From Flavobacteriales bacterium (GTDB lineage Bacteria > Bacteroidota > Bacteroidia > Flavobacteriales_D > Crocinitomicaceae), in NCBI GenBank assembly GCA_947497485.1, contig CANMHB010000001.1, positions 124,001 through 188,000 on the forward strand: a DNA stretch of 64,000 nt. The letters are read 5' to 3'. The position numbers and the translations under genes were made by a program. The notes under the pieces are model-generated. The model saw only the letters and a list, made by a program, of their open reading frames with translations, did no database searches and was not told the origin of the DNA. This document shows positions 36,801-46,458 of the stretch, piece by piece; position 1 is the stretch's first letter; every line of letters starts with the position of its first letter.

Positions 36801-37409
36801 TTATTTAGAATATAATTCGACAATTAATTGTTCTTTAATGTTTTCTGGAATCATTTCGCGCGCTGGCAAATTAAGAATTTTTCCAGTCATTGAGGCATTA
36901 TCCCAATCTAACCAATCGTATTTTTTATTGTTGGATGTTAAAGATCCAGTGATCGCCTCCAAAGATTTTGACTTTTCACGAACTCCTACAACGTCTCCCA
37001 CTTTCAAAGTGAAAGAAGGAATGTTTACAAGTTCACCATTAACGGTGATGTGTCTGTGAGAAACAAGTTGTCTTGCTGCTCTTCTACTCGGAGCAACACC
37101 TAATCGATAAACAGTATTATCCAAACGAGCTTCACAAAGTTGAAGCAAGTTTTCACCTGTAATACCTTTCATTCTCGATGCTTTCTCGAAAATATTAGCA
37201 AACTGTCTTTCTAATATTCCATAGGTGTATTTTGCTTTCTGCTTTTCACCTAACTGAATTGCATATTCAGATTGTTTTCCACCTCTGCGTTTTGACGGGC
37301 CATGCTGACCAGGACCATAATTTCTTCTGTCCAACGCTTTGTCTGGGCCAAAAATTGGATCACGAAAACGTCTCGCAATTTTGGACTTGGGACCTCTATA
37401 TCTTGCCAT
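36801..37409 (-). CDS. rpsD: 30S ribosomal protein S4
   Basis: S4 is a primary 16S rRNA-binding protein. The 202 residues begin [21 protein letters not shown]. The S4 RNA-binding domain is visible in [34 protein letters not shown]. No N-terminal Cys4 zinc site is present, so this is the zinc-independent form. In other bacteria S4 autoregulates the alpha operon; no pseudoknot was identified here. A 76-base gap separates it from rpsK, the largest gap within this ribosomal block apart from promoter regions. Confidence 0.98.
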   Translation of the reverse strand: MARYRGPKSKIARRFRDPIFGPDKALDRRNYGPGQHGPSKRRGGKQSEYAIQLGEKQKAKYTYGILERQFANIFEKASRMKGITGENLLQLCEARLDNTVYRLGVAPSRRAARQLVSHRHITVNGELVNIPSFTLKVGDVVGVREKSKSLEAITGSLTSNNKKYDWLDWDNASMTGKILNLPAREMIPENIKEQLIVELYSK

Positions 37410-37485
37410 ATCTATTTTTAAATTTAGGGAATCATGAATTAAGGCATTCCTTCGATGATTTTATTCCCTGGTTAAACATTTATAA

Positions 37486-37872
37486 TTAAACTCTTCTTCT
37501 TTTAGGTGGACGACATCCGTTGTGCGGAAGAGGTGTTACGTCAACAATTTCAATAACCTCAATTCCTGCATTGTGAATTGCACGGATCGCAGATTCTCTA
37601 CCTGCTCCTGGACCTTTCACAAATACTTTTACTCTACGTAATCCGAAGTCATGAGCTTCTTTAGACGCGTCTTCAGCTGCTACTTGCGCTGCATAAGGCG
37701 TGTTCTTTTTAGAACCTTTGAAGCCCATCTTACCGGCAGATGACCATGAAATGACTTGACCGGCGTTGTTTGTCAAAGAAATGATAACGTTGTTAAAACT
37801 CGCTTGAATGTGAGCTTCTCCTGCAGCATCAACCTTGACGTTCTTCTTCTTTTTTTGGTTTGTTTTTGCCAT
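37486..37872 (-). CDS. rpsK: 30S ribosomal protein S11
   Basis: S11 lies in the small-subunit platform near the mRNA exit. The 128 residues have a Lys-rich N-terminus, then [44 protein letters not shown] and the conserved end [17 protein letters not shown]. It follows rpsM by 10 bases in the same transcript. The 3' end of 16S rRNA is held here; Bacteroidota occlude the anti-Shine-Dalgarno in this area, consistent with the lack of clear SD sites in this operon. Confidence 0.98.
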   Translation of the reverse strand: MAKTNQKKKKNVKVDAAGEAHIQASFNNVIISLTNNAGQVISWSSAGKMGFKGSKKNTPYAAQVAAEDASKEAHDFGLRRVKVFVKGPGAGRESAIRAIHNAGIEVIEIVDVTPLPHNGCRPPKRRRV

Positions 37873-37882
37873 ATTCTATTTA

Positions 37883-38257
37883 TTATTTAGTCACTTTTTT
37901 CTTGTTAGCAACTGTTTTTCTCTTACCTTTTCTGGTTCTAGAGTTGTTTTTCGTTCTTTGTCCTCTAAGCGGCAAACCGGCTCTGTGACGAATTCCTCGA
38001 GTACAACCAATATCCATTAATCTTTTAATGTTCAATTGCACTTCAGAACGAAGCTGACCCTCAGTCTTAATCTCGTTGATGGAATTACGAATGGCAGAAA
38101 GTTGATCATCATTCCAATCTTGAACTTTGATATTTACATCAATACCATTATCATTCAAAATTTTCTGAGACGTACTTCTTCCGATCCCATAAATGTATGT
38201 TAGACCGATAACACCTCTTTTGTTTTTTGGTAAATCTATACCTGCAATACGTGCCAT
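37883..38257 (-). CDS. rpsM: 30S ribosomal protein S13
   Basis: S13 forms intersubunit bridges in the small-subunit head. The 124 residues start [26 protein letters not shown], with a helix-hairpin-helix ([11 protein letters not shown]). They end with the basic [23 protein letters not shown] segment that contacts tRNA. The length is normal. It lies 12 bases downstream of rpmJ in the alpha-operon order infA-rpmJ-rpsM-rpsK-rpsD-rpoA-rplQ. Confidence 0.98.
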   Translation of the reverse strand: MARIAGIDLPKNKRGVIGLTYIYGIGRSTSQKILNDNGIDVNIKVQDWNDDQLSAIRNSINEIKTEGQLRSEVQLNIKRLMDIGCTRGIRHRAGLPLRGQRTKNNSRTRKGKRKTVANKKKVTK

Positions 38258-38269
38258 ATACTATTTTAA

Positions 38270-38386
38270 TTAACCTTGACGTTGTTTTAATTTCGGGTTC
38301 TTCTTGTTTATTACGTAAACTCTTCCTTTACGCTTAACGATTTTGCAATCCGCAGTTCTCTTTTTTACTGATGCTCTAACTTTCAT
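38270..38386 (-). CDS. rpmJ: 50S ribosomal protein L36
   Basis: This 38-residue gene reads [20 protein letters not shown] and ends NPKLKQRQG. It is the smallest large-subunit protein. Family positions for zinc ligands are mostly kept or changed as follows: Cys14 is visible, while the other canonical Cys/His sites are replaced (for example KR around 18-19 and KQ near 34-35), so this looks like the zinc-free form. It fills the gap between infA and rpsM, its standard place. Confidence 0.95.
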   Translation of the reverse strand: MKVRASVKKRTADCKIVKRKGRVYVINKKNPKLKQRQG

Positions 38387-38400
38387 TTCTATTGCATTTA

Positions 38401-38619
38401 TTATTTATATCTGAAAGATATTCTTCCTTTTGTTAAATCATATGGGGACATTTCCACTTTCACTCTATCACCAGGAAGGATTTTAATGTAAAACATTCTC
38501 ATCTTTCCTGAAATATGAGCTGTGATAACATGCCCGTTCTCCAATTCTACTCGAAACATTGCGTTTGGCAATGCCTCAATAATTACTCCGTCTTGTTCAA
38601 TTGATGCCTGCTTTGCCAT
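38401..38619 (-). CDS. infA: Translation initiation factor IF-1
   Basis: IF-1 binds the ribosomal A site during initiation. The 72 residues form an OB fold: [67 protein letters not shown] in short segments matches the family closely, including the GK and RVKVE regions. The length is typical. It lies 3 bases after secY, as in most spc/alpha junctions. Confidence 0.98.
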   Translation of the reverse strand: MAKQASIEQDGVIIEALPNAMFRVELENGHVITAHISGKMRMFYIKILPGDRVKVEMSPYDLTKGRISFRYK

Positions 38620-38622
38620 AAA

Positions 38623-39966
38623 TTAAAATCCTGAGAGTTCATTTGGTTGTCTTCTTCCTCTAACTCTTGTCCCTTCCATTAAACCATCCATGTGTTTGTT
38701 CAATTGATACGTTTCAATTTGCTGAAGCGTATCAAGAACGACTCCTACCATAATTAATATAGATGTTCCACCAAAAAACATTGCAAAACCATCGTTTATA
38801 CCAATTAGTTTAGCAATCGAAGGAAGAATTGCAATGATTGCAAGAAATAAGGATCCAGGAAACGTAATTCTAGAAACGACATTGTCAATATGTAAAGCAG
38901 TTTCTTCTCCTGGTCTTACACCTGGAATGAAACCACCGCTTCTCTTCAAATCATCTGCAATCTTACTTGGATTAATCATTATTGCTGTGTAGAAGTATGT
39001 AAAAATTATAATTAATAAACAAAGTAGTATGTTATAACTCAAACCATAAACATCACCCAAGGTTCTTTGAATGAATCCAGATCCATCCGAATTTGACGCA
39101 CTCGAATAAATCATTAAGGGAATCGTCATGATTGCCTGGGCAAAAATAATTGGCATAACACCACTTGCATTAACCTTTATAGGTAAGTAATTTCTTGCGC
39201 CAGTAACATCTGCACCTCTCGAACCGACTATTTTTTTAGCAGTATTTAATGGAATACGTCTAACACCTTGAACTATTAAAATTGTTACTAAGACTACTAA
39301 CATAAATCCAATAACCTCCAAAACTAATTTGATTAGGTTACCTGCTTCGATAGATTTTCCAAACTCCGCGAAGAATGCTCCTGGCAGTCTAGACAAAATT
39401 CCAACTGTAATTAATAGAGATATACCATTTCCTATTCCTTTTTCAGTAATTCGCTCTCCTAACCAAACGGCGAACATAGATCCTGAAACTAAAAGCACAA
39501 TTGTTTGAAACCACCAAAATGAACCTGCATCTGCGGGCATAGCTCCTTTTTGCTCAACATATAAAGAAAGGTAACTTGGAGCTTGGAGCATACAAATAAC
39601 GATTGTAAGTATTCTTGTGTAATTATTAATTTGTTTGCGACCAGACTCGCCTTCATTTTGCATTTTCTGAACGGCAGGAACTGCCATGCCCAACAACTGC
39701 ATTATGATCGAGGCACTAATATATGGCATTATACCTAAAGCCATAATCGATGCATTTGAGAAACCTCCTCCTGAAAATAAAGATAAGAGAGTTTCTAATG
39801 TATTTTGACTTGATTGTTTGGATGCAAGAGCGTAATAATCAACACCAGGAATAATAATAAAGGAACCTATTCTATAAACTAAAATAAGTCCTAGAGTTAA
39901 AAGAATTCTCTTTTTAAGCTCCTCAACTTTCCAAATGTTTTGAATATTTTGTATGAATCGTTTCAT
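38623..39966 (-). CDS. secY: Preprotein translocase subunit SecY
   Basis: SecY is the ten-helix protein-conducting channel of the inner membrane. The 447 residues start with an amphipathic helix (FIQNIQNIWKVEELKKRI). They contain the plug region near GVDYYALA and conserved membrane segments such as FSGGGFSNASIMALGIMPYISASIIMQLL, GNGISLLI and INPSKIADDLKRSGGFIPGVRPG, then end RRQPNELSGF. The length is normal. It sits between rplO (20 bases) and infA. The gene is essential for Sec export of the signal-bearing proteins in this window. Confidence 0.98.
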   Translation of the reverse strand: MKRFIQNIQNIWKVEELKKRILLTLGLILVYRIGSFIIIPGVDYYALASKQSSQNTLETLLSLFSGGGFSNASIMALGIMPYISASIIMQLLGMAVPAVQKMQNEGESGRKQINNYTRILTIVICMLQAPSYLSLYVEQKGAMPADAGSFWWFQTIVLLVSGSMFAVWLGERITEKGIGNGISLLITVGILSRLPGAFFAEFGKSIEAGNLIKLVLEVIGFMLVVLVTILIVQGVRRIPLNTAKKIVGSRGADVTGARNYLPIKVNASGVMPIIFAQAIMTIPLMIYSSASNSDGSGFIQRTLGDVYGLSYNILLCLLIIIFTYFYTAIMINPSKIADDLKRSGGFIPGVRPGEETALHIDNVVSRITFPGSLFLAIIAILPSIAKLIGINDGFAMFFGGTSILIMVGVVLDTLQQIETYQLNKHMDGLMEGTRVRGRRQPNELSGF

Positions 39967-39986
39967 CTAAAAGTTTGCAAAGATAG

Positions 39987-40430
39987 TTAGATTTTAGAAC
40001 AATTACCTCCTAAGCTTTCAATTGCCTTAGCAGCTGATGCTGAAAATCCATGAGCAGAAATGGAAACTTTTGATTTAAGCTCACCTCTATTAAGAATTTT
40101 TACAAGGTCGTTATTAGAAACTAAACCATTTTCCTTTAAAACTTCAGGATTAATCTCAGTAATTCCTTTTGCCGCTAAATTTTCAATAAGATCAAGGTTA
40201 ATTGCCTTGTAAGAAACACGATTAACATTCTTAAAACCGAATTTAGGAACTCTTCTTTGAAGTGGCATCTGACCACCTTCAAAACCTATTTTAGTCTTGT
40301 AACCAGAACGAGATTTAGCTCCTTTGTGCCCACGTGTTGAAGTCCCTCCATGTCCAGAACCTTGTCCACGTGCAATACGCTTCTCTCTTTTTACTGATCC
40401 TGGAGCTGGTGTTAGATTATTTAAATTCAT
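39987..40430 (-). CDS. rplO: 50S ribosomal protein L15
   Basis: L15 helps fold 23S rRNA late in assembly. The 147 residues start [43 protein letters not shown], the typical Gly/Arg-rich extended arm. A globular end follows with [34 protein letters not shown]. It lies 15 bases after rpmD and precedes secY in the normal spc order. Confidence 0.98.
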   Translation of the reverse strand: MNLNNLTPAPGSVKREKRIARGQGSGHGGTSTRGHKGAKSRSGYKTKIGFEGGQMPLQRRVPKFGFKNVNRVSYKAINLDLIENLAAKGITEINPEVLKENGLVSNNDLVKILNRGELKSKVSISAHGFSASAAKAIESLGGNCSKI

Positions 40431-40445
40431 TTCTTTTCAATTTAT

Positions 40446-40622
40446 TTATTCAACTATTTGAACAAGATGTTGTACTTTTTTTACCATTCCTAAAATTTGA
40501 GGAGTAGCTTCTTTTTCAATTGTTTGATTCAATTTTCTGAATCCTAGCGCTTTAATTGTTGCCTTTTGATCAGCTGGTCTTTTAATTGCGCTTCTTACTT
40601 GTTTTATCTTTATTACGCTCAT
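40446..40622 (-). CDS. rpmD: 50S ribosomal protein L30
   Basis: This 58-residue gene begins MSVIKIKQVRSAIKRPADQK, continues with ATIKALGFRKLNQTIEKE and ends MVKKVQHLVQIVE. This is the normal L30 pattern of two helices and three strands. It fills the gap between rpsE (11 bases upstream) and rplO (15 bases downstream), its standard place in the spc operon. Confidence 0.97.
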   Translation of the reverse strand: MSVIKIKQVRSAIKRPADQKATIKALGFRKLNQTIEKEATPQILGMVKKVQHLVQIVE

Positions 40623-40633
40623 TTTAAAATGAA

Positions 40634-41152
40634 TTATCCATTAAATACTTTGTCAAGAGAAATTCCTCTTTGGCGCGCAACAGCAACTGCATCTCTCATT
40701 TTTGATAGCGCATCCATTGTTGCCTTAACAACATTGTGCGGATTAGATGACCCTTGAGATTTAGCCAATACGTTGTGAATTCCAACGCTTTCTAGAACAG
40801 CACGCATCGCACCACCAGCGATTACACCGGTACCATTCGTTGCTGGTTTCAAAAGAACTTCTGCTCCACCAAATTTACCTTTCTGCGTATGAGGAACAGT
40901 ACCTTTCAAAATTGGAACCTTGATTAAATTTTTCTTAGCATCATCGATTCCTTTCGTAATTGCTTCGGTAACCTCTTTAGCCTTTCCTAAACCGTGACCA
41001 ACTACACCATTTTCATCACCTACAACAACAATTGCAGAGAAACTAAATGTTCTACCACCCTTGGTTACTTTGGTTACACGATTAACAGCTACAAGTTTAT
41101 CTTTTAACTCGATATCAGCTGATTTAACTCTATTTACAATTTGAGCTGCCAT
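40634..41152 (-). CDS. rpsE: 30S ribosomal protein S5
   Basis: S5 contributes to decoding accuracy and mRNA unwinding. The 172 residues include the double-stranded RNA-binding-like domain ([42 protein letters not shown]). A C-terminal domain follows with [38 protein letters not shown]. The length is normal. It abuts rplR by 5 bases. Confidence 0.98.
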   Translation of the reverse strand: MAAQIVNRVKSADIELKDKLVAVNRVTKVTKGGRTFSFSAIVVVGDENGVVGHGLGKAKEVTEAITKGIDDAKKNLIKVPILKGTVPHTQKGKFGGAEVLLKPATNGTGVIAGGAMRAVLESVGIHNVLAKSQGSSNPHNVVKATMDALSKMRDAVAVARQRGISLDKVFNG

Positions 41153-41157
41153 TTTTC

Positions 41158-41511
41158 TTAAAATTTAAGACCCCCTTCTCTTGCGGAGTCTGCTAATGAT
41201 TTAATTCTTCCATGATACAAATACCCGTTTCGGTCAAAAACAACGGAACTAACCCCAGCAGAAATTGCCTTTTCAGCAATCTTTTTCCCAACGATTGAAG
41301 CCTGCTCTGTTTTATTAACCTTTTGCGCTTCATCTATTTTCAAAGAACCAACTGATACAAGTGTTTTTCCACTTAAATCATCGATTAACTGAGCATAGAT
41401 TTGCTTATTACTTCTGAAAACAGAAAGTCTAGGAATAACTGAAGTTCCTGATACCTTCTTACGAATTCTGCGCTTAATTTTCGCTCTTCTTAATACTTTA
41501 TTTAATGCCAT
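41158..41511 (-). CDS. rplR: 50S ribosomal protein L18
   Basis: L18 binds 5S rRNA in the central protuberance. The 117 residues have a basic N-terminus ([14 protein letters not shown]) and the family core [20 protein letters not shown] and [32 protein letters not shown]. The length is normal. It lies between rplF (11 bases) and rpsE (5 bases). Confidence 0.98.
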   Translation of the reverse strand: MALNKVLRRAKIKRRIRKKVSGTSVIPRLSVFRSNKQIYAQLIDDLSGKTLVSVGSLKIDEAQKVNKTEQASIVGKKIAEKAISAGVSSVVFDRNGYLYHGRIKSLADSAREGGLKF

Positions 41512-41522
41512 AACTCAAAATT

Positions 41523-42077
41523 CTATTTCTTACCTGCAGATTTTCCTGCTTTTCTTCTAATTTCTTCGCCAACAAAACGGATACCTTTTCCTTTGTATGG
41601 TTCAGGTTTTCTTAACGATCTAATTTTTGCCGCAACCTGCCCTAAAAGCTGTTTATTGTATGATTCCAATGTAACAATTGGAGCTTTTCCTTTTTCAGTA
41701 TTGGCAGAAACTTTAACTTCTGAAGGTATTTCGATAATAATCGCATGAGAGAATCCAAGAGCCAATTCCAATTGCTGACCCGTAGCATTGGCTCTGTAAC
41801 CAACACCAATAATCTCCATTTCTTTTTTAAATCCTTCAGAAACCCCTGTAATCATATTTTGAACCAAAGCACGATACAAACCATGCTTTGAACGATCACC
41901 AGGTGCATCACTTTTTCTTACAAACGTAATTAGATTATTATCGATAGTCATTGTAACCGATTCATCTAATTGCTGATGTAATTCACCTTTTTTTCCTTTA
42001 ACTTTTACCAAAATACCTTCTGTTGTTACTTCAACACCTGAAGGCACGGTGATTGGTGCTTTTCCTATTCTTGACAT
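41523..42077 (-). CDS. rplF: 50S ribosomal protein L6
   Basis: L6 sits near the GTPase-associated centre. The 184 residues start MSRIGKAPITVPSGVEV and hold two similar beta-rich domains, with VGVGYRANATGQQLELALGFSH-like segments in the second. The typical end reads LRKPEPYKGKGIRFVGEEIRRKAGKS. The length is normal. It lies between rpsH and rplR. Confidence 0.98.
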   Translation of the reverse strand: MSRIGKAPITVPSGVEVTTEGILVKVKGKKGELHQQLDESVTMTIDNNLITFVRKSDAPGDRSKHGLYRALVQNMITGVSEGFKKEMEIIGVGYRANATGQQLELALGFSHAIIIEIPSEVKVSANTEKGKAPIVTLESYNKQLLGQVAAKIRSLRKPEPYKGKGIRFVGEEIRRKAGKSAGKK

Positions 42078-42089
42078 TTCTCAAAAATT

Positions 42090-42488
42090 TTAATAAACAT
42101 AACAAAGAACTTCACCGCCAACATTCAATTTTCTCGCTTCCTTGTCTGTTATTACACCTTTGGAAGTAGAAACGATAGCAACTCCTAATCCGTTTAAAAC
42201 ACGCGGCATTTCTTCGCTACCACTATATTTTCTTAATCCTGGTCTGGATGCTCTTTGTAATTTCGTTATTGCCGGCACACGTGTTGACTGATTATATTTC
42301 AAAGCGATTTTAATAACACCTTGTTTATTATCCTCTTCGAATTTATAATTCAAAATATACCCTTGATCAAACAAAATTTGCGTCATCGCTCTTTTAATAT
42401 TTGAACCAGGAATCTCAACCATTTTTAGTCCAGCAGAACTCGCGTTGCGAATTCGTGTTAAATAATCTGCTATTGGATCTGTATTCAT
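42090..42488 (-). CDS. rpsH: 30S ribosomal protein S8
   Basis: S8 is a primary 16S rRNA binder; in some bacteria it also represses the spc operon. The start MNTDPIADYLTRIRNASSAG is chosen (132 residues) because family members begin with this pattern; an in-frame ATG five codons upstream exists but gives an odd N-terminus. Conserved segments include SRPGLRKYSGSEEMPRVLNGLGVAIVSTSKG and the end GGEVLCYVY. It lies 18 bases after rpsN. Confidence 0.97.
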   Translation of the reverse strand: MNTDPIADYLTRIRNASSAGLKMVEIPGSNIKRAMTQILFDQGYILNYKFEEDNKQGVIKIALKYNQSTRVPAITKLQRASRPGLRKYSGSEEMPRVLNGLGVAIVSTSKGVITDKEARKLNVGGEVLCYVY

Positions 42489-42506
42489 TTCTTTAAATTT
42501 CAATAA

Positions 42507-42821
42507 TTACCAACTTCCTTTTCTTACTCCTGGTATCTTGCCTTCAAGAGCCATTTCTCTAAATGTTACCCTTGAAATACCAAACTGACGCATATAACCT
42601 CTCGGACGACCAGTCAAACCACAACGATTGTGCAGTCTAATTTTAGCTGAGTTTGCCGGAAGCTTTTGAAGATTCATCATCGCATCCCATTTTGCCGACT
42701 GAATTTCTTCTGAACTATCAGTAGACTTCAAAATTTTAGTTAGCTCAGCTCTTTTGTTAGCATAACGCGCTACTAATCTTTCTCTTTTGCGCTCACGCGC
42801 TTTCATTGATTCTTTTGCCAT
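42507..42821 (-). CDS. rpsN: 30S ribosomal protein S14, long zinc-free form
   Basis: S14 lies in the small-subunit head. The 104 residues start [20 protein letters not shown] and contain [30 protein letters not shown], ending GVRKGSW. Only one Cys is present in the region where zinc-binding forms have CxxC pairs, so this is the zinc-independent type. Many Bacteroidota S14 proteins are about 89 residues; here a mid-protein segment (roughly residues 30-48, [19 protein letters not shown]) makes it resemble the longer proteobacterial form. Confidence 0.97.
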   Translation of the reverse strand: MAKESMKARERKRERLVARYANKRAELTKILKSTDSSEEIQSAKWDAMMNLQKLPANSAKIRLHNRCGLTGRPRGYMRQFGISRVTFREMALEGKIPGVRKGSW

Positions 42822-42827
42822 GTCAAC

Positions 42828-43379
42828 TTATTTTTTTGTAAATGGGAATCCAAACGCATCTAATAATGCCTTCGCCTCTTCATCGTTTTGAGCTGAAGTA
42901 ACGAACGTAATATCCATTCCTAGAATTTTATTTACCTTATCAATATCTATTTCAGGAAAAATAATGTGTTCCTTAATTCCTAAATTAAAGTTTCCTCTTC
43001 CATCAAAACCTTTCGGATTTATTCCTCTGAAGTCACGTGTTCTTGGCAAAGCCACAGAAAGAAGTCGATCTAAGAAATCATACATACGATCTCCTCTTAA
43101 AGTAACCTTCGTACCAATTGGCATACCTTTACGTAACTTAAAATTAGAAATATCCTTTTTTGAGTTAGTTGTTATAGCCTTCTGCCCTGCAATACGAGAT
43201 AAATCAGAAGCAGCACTTTCAATTAATTTTTTATCTGCAACTGCATCCCCCATACCTTGGCTTAGCACAATCTTCTGAAGTTTAGGAACTCTCATTATTG
43301 ATTTGTAACCAAACTTTTCAGTGAGCGACTTTACAATCACTGAACTATATTGCTCTTTTAATCTTGGTGTATAACTCAT
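42828..43379 (-). CDS. rplE: 50S ribosomal protein L5
   Basis: L5 binds 5S rRNA and contacts the P-site tRNA and the subunit bridge. The 183 residues begin [26 protein letters not shown] and include [38 protein letters not shown] and [28 protein letters not shown], all family marks. Its ATG overlaps the rplX stop by one base (TAATG), so the two are coupled. Confidence 0.98.
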   Translation of the reverse strand: MSYTPRLKEQYSSVIVKSLTEKFGYKSIMRVPKLQKIVLSQGMGDAVADKKLIESAASDLSRIAGQKAITTNSKKDISNFKLRKGMPIGTKVTLRGDRMYDFLDRLLSVALPRTRDFRGINPKGFDGRGNFNLGIKEHIIFPEIDIDKVNKILGMDITFVTSAQNDEEAKALLDAFGFPFTKK

Positions 43380-43696
43380 TACTTAATCACCTCCCCTGAT
43401 TTCTTTGAATAACGTACTAATTTACCTTTATCATCAAGTTTTCTACCTGTTTTGGTAGCAACGCCATTTACTTCCAACATAAGATTCGAAATATGAATCG
43501 AACCCTCTTTTTCAACGATTCCACCTTGTGGATTTGATGCGCTTGGTTTATTGTGACGTTTAACAATATTAACTCCTGAAACAGTTGCTCTCATCTTGTT
43601 GCGATCAATTGTGAGAATAGTTCCCTTATCTCCCTTGCACTCGCCACTGATTACGACAACAGTGTCACCAACCTTAACGTGTAATTTCTTTTGCAT
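43379..43696 (-). CDS. rplX: 50S ribosomal protein L24
   Basis: L24 is an assembly-initiating protein with a KOW domain: [26 protein letters not shown] (residues 5-30). [35 protein letters not shown] follows. The 105 residues are a normal length. It lies 10 bases after rplN and overlaps rplE by one base. Confidence 0.98.
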   Translation of the reverse strand: MQKKLHVKVGDTVVVISGECKGDKGTILTIDRNKMRATVSGVNIVKRHNKPSASNPQGGIVEKEGSIHISNLMLEVNGVATKTGRKLDDKGKLVRYSKKSGEVIK

Positions 43697-43706
43697 TTCT
43701 AATAAT

Positions 43707-44075
43707 TTATAATACTTCTGGTGCTAATGAAACAATTTTCATGTAGTTGTTTTCGCGCAACTCTCTTGCCACAGGACCGAAGATACGTGTACCTCTCATT
43801 TCTCCTGCTTGATTCAAAATAACACAAGCGTTATCATCAAAACGAATATAGGATCCATCTGGTCGACGAACTTCTTTCTTAGTTCTTACTACTACTGCTT
43901 TTGCTACTGATCCTTTCTTCACGGCACCATTTGGCATTGCGCTTTTGACTGCAACAACAATTTTATCTCCAACCGAAGCGTAACGTCTTCTAGTTCCTCC
44001 TAACACTCGGATACACAAAACTTCTTTTGCACCCGAATTATCTGCGACTGACAGTCTGGATTCTGTTTGTATCAT
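43707..44075 (-). CDS. rplN: 50S ribosomal protein L14
   Basis: L14 is at the subunit interface and binds the GTPase-proximal bridge. The 122 residues are highly conserved: [27 protein letters not shown], then [35 protein letters not shown] and [13 protein letters not shown]. The length is standard. It lies between rpsQ (9 bases) and rplX. Confidence 0.98.
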   Translation of the reverse strand: MIQTESRLSVADNSGAKEVLCIRVLGGTRRRYASVGDKIVVAVKSAMPNGAVKKGSVAKAVVVRTKKEVRRPDGSYIRFDDNACVILNQAGEMRGTRIFGPVARELRENNYMKIVSLAPEVL

Positions 44076-44084
44076 CTCTCTGTG

Positions 44085-44342
44085 TTATTTAGCTCTTTCA
44101 ACAATTTCTACTAATCTCCAATTTTTTGTTTTGCTTAAAGGACGTGTTTCCATGATTTTAACAGTGTCTCCAATGTTACAATCGTTCGTCTCATCATGCG
44201 CAACAAATTTTTTGGTTTTCTTAACGAACTTACCATACTTCGGGTGCTTCACTTTTCTTTCTACCGAAACAACAATGGACTTATCCATTTTGTCACTTGT
44301 TACAACACCGATTCTTTCTTTTCTTAAATTACGTTTTTCCAT
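44085..44342 (-). CDS. rpsQ: 30S ribosomal protein S17
   Basis: S17 is an OB-fold protein binding 16S rRNA helix 11. ATG at 44342 gives [25 protein letters not shown] (85 residues), the normal family start. A more upstream ATG at 44363 overlaps the rpmC stop (TAATG) and would add seven residues; either is possible. [19 protein letters not shown] and [25 protein letters not shown] are conserved. Confidence 0.97.
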   Translation of the reverse strand: MEKRNLRKERIGVVTSDKMDKSIVVSVERKVKHPKYGKFVKKTKKFVAHDETNDCNIGDTVKIMETRPLSKTKNWRLVEIVERAK

Positions 44343-44362
44343 TCTAAGCTTTTTTACAAGCA

Positions 44363-44557
44363 TTAAGCTTGATTTAATCTTTTGGTTAATTCAGTGTTCA
44401 ACCTAGCAATAGACTTTCTAATAGATCTTATCCTTAATGGATTCTCGATTGGAGCCATTCGATTAGAAAGTTTTAAATTGACCAATTGACTATTTTGATT
44501 TGAAATTTCTTTCTTCAAATCTTCACTAGAAAGTTTAGTAATGTCTTGCTTTTTCAT
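44363..44557 (-). CDS. rpmC: 50S ribosomal protein L29
   Basis: L29 borders the polypeptide exit and helps dock signal recognition particle and trigger factor. The 64 residues form two helices: [19 protein letters not shown] and [21 protein letters not shown]. The ATG at 44557 is used rather than a TTG two codons upstream. It lies 10 bases after rplP and abuts rpsQ. Confidence 0.97.
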   Translation of the reverse strand: MKKQDITKLSSEDLKKEISNQNSQLVNLKLSNRMAPIENPLRIRSIRKSIARLNTELTKRLNQA

Positions 44558-44567
44558 GATCAATTAA

Positions 44568-44993
44568 TTAACTAGGTATAACAAAATCGTTTCTTACAAC
44601 GAATTTACATTTAACGGGTAGTTTTTGAGCTGCAAGGCGCATAGCCTCTTTAGCAATGTCATACGGCACGCCATCTGCTTCAAACATAATTCTTCCTGGT
44701 TTAATAACCGCTACCCAGTGACTTGGAGCTCCTTTACCTTTACCCATCCTTACTTCTGCCGGTTTAGAGGTTACCGGTTTGTCAGGGAAAATACGAATCC
44801 ACACTTTTCCCTCACGCTTCATGTATCGAGTAACGGCAATACGAGAAGCTTCAATCTGACGAGACGTAATCCATCCTGGTTCCAAAGACTTAAGTCCAAA
44901 GGATCCGAAAGCGATGGTCGATCCACGATGAGATAAACCACGATTTCTTCCTTTTTGTACTCTTCTAAATTTTGTTCTTTTAGGCTGTAACAT
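44568..44993 (-). CDS. rplP: 50S ribosomal protein L16
   Basis: L16 organises the tRNA-binding and peptidyl-transferase region. The 141 residues start [19 protein letters not shown] and contain [67 protein letters not shown] in consecutive family segments, ending [11 protein letters not shown]. The length is normal. It follows rpsC by 20 bases. Confidence 0.98.
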   Translation of the reverse strand: MLQPKRTKFRRVQKGRNRGLSHRGSTIAFGSFGLKSLEPGWITSRQIEASRIAVTRYMKREGKVWIRIFPDKPVTSKPAEVRMGKGKGAPSHWVAVIKPGRIMFEADGVPYDIAKEAMRLAAQKLPVKCKFVVRNDFVIPS

Positions 44994-45013
44994 TTCCTAT
45001 TAATTATTTTGTA

Positions 45014-45754
45014 TTACTTTTTCTTTCTTTTCGCCATAGCTGGTTTTCTTCCTCCAGCAGCAGGAGCATTTGTTCCGGTTGCCGAAACCCCTATGTTGGG
45101 AGACAAGTCACGTCGTCCGTAAACTTCTCCTCTACATATCCAAACTTTTATTCCAAGACGGCCATATGTTGTGTGTGCCTCAGAAACTGCGTAATCGATG
45201 TCTGCTCTGAACGTGTGTAAAGGAGTTCTTCCATCTTTGTACATCTCAGAACGTGCCATCTCAGCACCATTCAAACGACCAGATATTTTAATTTTAATAC
45301 CCTCAGCTCCCATTCTCATGGTACCTGCAATAGCCATTTTAATTGCTCTTCTGAATGAAATTCTAGCTTCCAACTGGCGAGCAACTCCATCAGCGACCAA
45401 ACGTGCATCAAGTTCTGGACGCTTAACTTCAAAAATGTTTATTTGAATCTCTTTTTTCGTAAGCTTTTTTAACTCTTCCTTAAGTTTATCAACTTCTTGA
45501 CCTCCTTTACCAATGATTACACCTGGTCTTGCCGTATTAATGGTAACAGTCACTAACTTAAGTGTTCTCTCAATAATGATTTTCGCAATGCTAGCTTTAG
45601 ATAGACGCGCGTTAAGATACTTTCTAATTTGATCATCTTCAACTATCTTGTCACGGTATTTTCCACAGTGATTTCCTTCACCTCCAAACCAATTTGATTC
45701 CCATCCGTGGATGTAACCTAATCTATTACCTATTGGATTTGTTTTTTGTCCCAT
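45014..45754 (-). CDS. rpsC: 30S ribosomal protein S3
   Basis: S3 lines the mRNA entry channel and has helicase activity. The 246 residues start [15 protein letters not shown]. They include a KH domain with [24 protein letters not shown] and a C-terminal domain with [40 protein letters not shown] and [35 protein letters not shown]. The tail is Ala/Gly/Lys-rich. It lies between rplV (8 bases) and rplP. Confidence 0.98.
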   Translation of the reverse strand: MGQKTNPIGNRLGYIHGWESNWFGGEGNHCGKYRDKIVEDDQIRKYLNARLSKASIAKIIIERTLKLVTVTINTARPGVIIGKGGQEVDKLKEELKKLTKKEIQINIFEVKRPELDARLVADGVARQLEARISFRRAIKMAIAGTMRMGAEGIKIKISGRLNGAEMARSEMYKDGRTPLHTFRADIDYAVSEAHTTYGRLGIKVWICRGEVYGRRDLSPNIGVSATGTNAPAAGGRKPAMAKRKKK

Positions 45755-45762
45755 TTCTAATT

Positions 45763-46158
45763 TTATTTAGTACCGTCAACAACGATAGTTACGTGATTTG
45801 ATCTTTTTCTAATACGATGAGCTCTACCTTGTGGAGCGGGCTGAATTCTCTTTAGAATTGTACCTCCACCAACTTCAATTGAACGAACAATTAAATGCTC
45901 TTGACTAATGTCTGCTCCTTCATTTTTCTGCTCCCAATTTGAGATAGCTGATCGAAGAAGTTTTTCAAGGCTTATTGAAGCTTCTTTACCATTGAAGTGA
46001 AGAATATTCAATGCTTTATTTACCTCAATACCTCTTATTAAATCAGCAACTAATCTCATTTTTCGCGGCGAAATCTGAGAATTTTTTAAATGTGCAATCG
46101 CAGTAGACTTTTTACTTTCTTTAAGCTTATCTGCTCTTAAACGTTTTCTAGCTCCCAT
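45763..46158 (-). CDS. rplV: 50S ribosomal protein L22
   Basis: L22 lines the peptide exit tunnel and is a site of macrolide-resistance mutations. The 131 residues have an N-terminal basic extension of about 25 residues ([18 protein letters not shown]) before the family start [24 protein letters not shown]. The tunnel hairpin is in [36 protein letters not shown]. The extension is typical of Bacteroidota. Confidence 0.97.
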   Translation of the reverse strand: MGARKRLRADKLKESKKSTAIAHLKNSQISPRKMRLVADLIRGIEVNKALNILHFNGKEASISLEKLLRSAISNWEQKNEGADISQEHLIVRSIEVGGGTILKRIQPAPQGRAHRIRKRSNHVTIVVDGTK

Positions 46159-46169
46159 GAAATTTTATC

Positions 46170-46448
46170 TTAACGTTTTTTATCCTTTTTATTTCCAGCA
46201 TGTCCACGGAAATTTCTGGTAGGTGAAAATTCACCCAATTTATGTCCAACCATATTTTCAGTTACAAAAACAGGAATGAACTTATTTCCATTGTGAACTG
46301 CAAATGTTAATCCTACAAACTCTGGAGTTATCGTTGATGCACGAGACCAAGTTTTAATTACGGCTTTGCTATTAGATGCCTGAGCATCATCAACTCTTTT
46401 CATTAATTTGTAATGAACAAAAGGTGGTTTTTTTAGTGAACGACTCAT
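46170..46448 (-). CDS. rpsS: 30S ribosomal protein S19
   Basis: S19 is in the small-subunit head and contacts the A-site finger. The 92 residues begin [19 protein letters not shown] and contain [55 protein letters not shown]. The length is normal. It lies 10 bases after rplB and 11 before rplV. Confidence 0.98.
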   Translation of the reverse strand: MSRSLKKPPFVHYKLMKRVDDAQASNSKAVIKTWSRASTITPEFVGLTFAVHNGNKFIPVFVTENMVGHKLGEFSPTRNFRGHAGNKKDKKR

Positions 46449-46458
46449 ACCTTAAATT

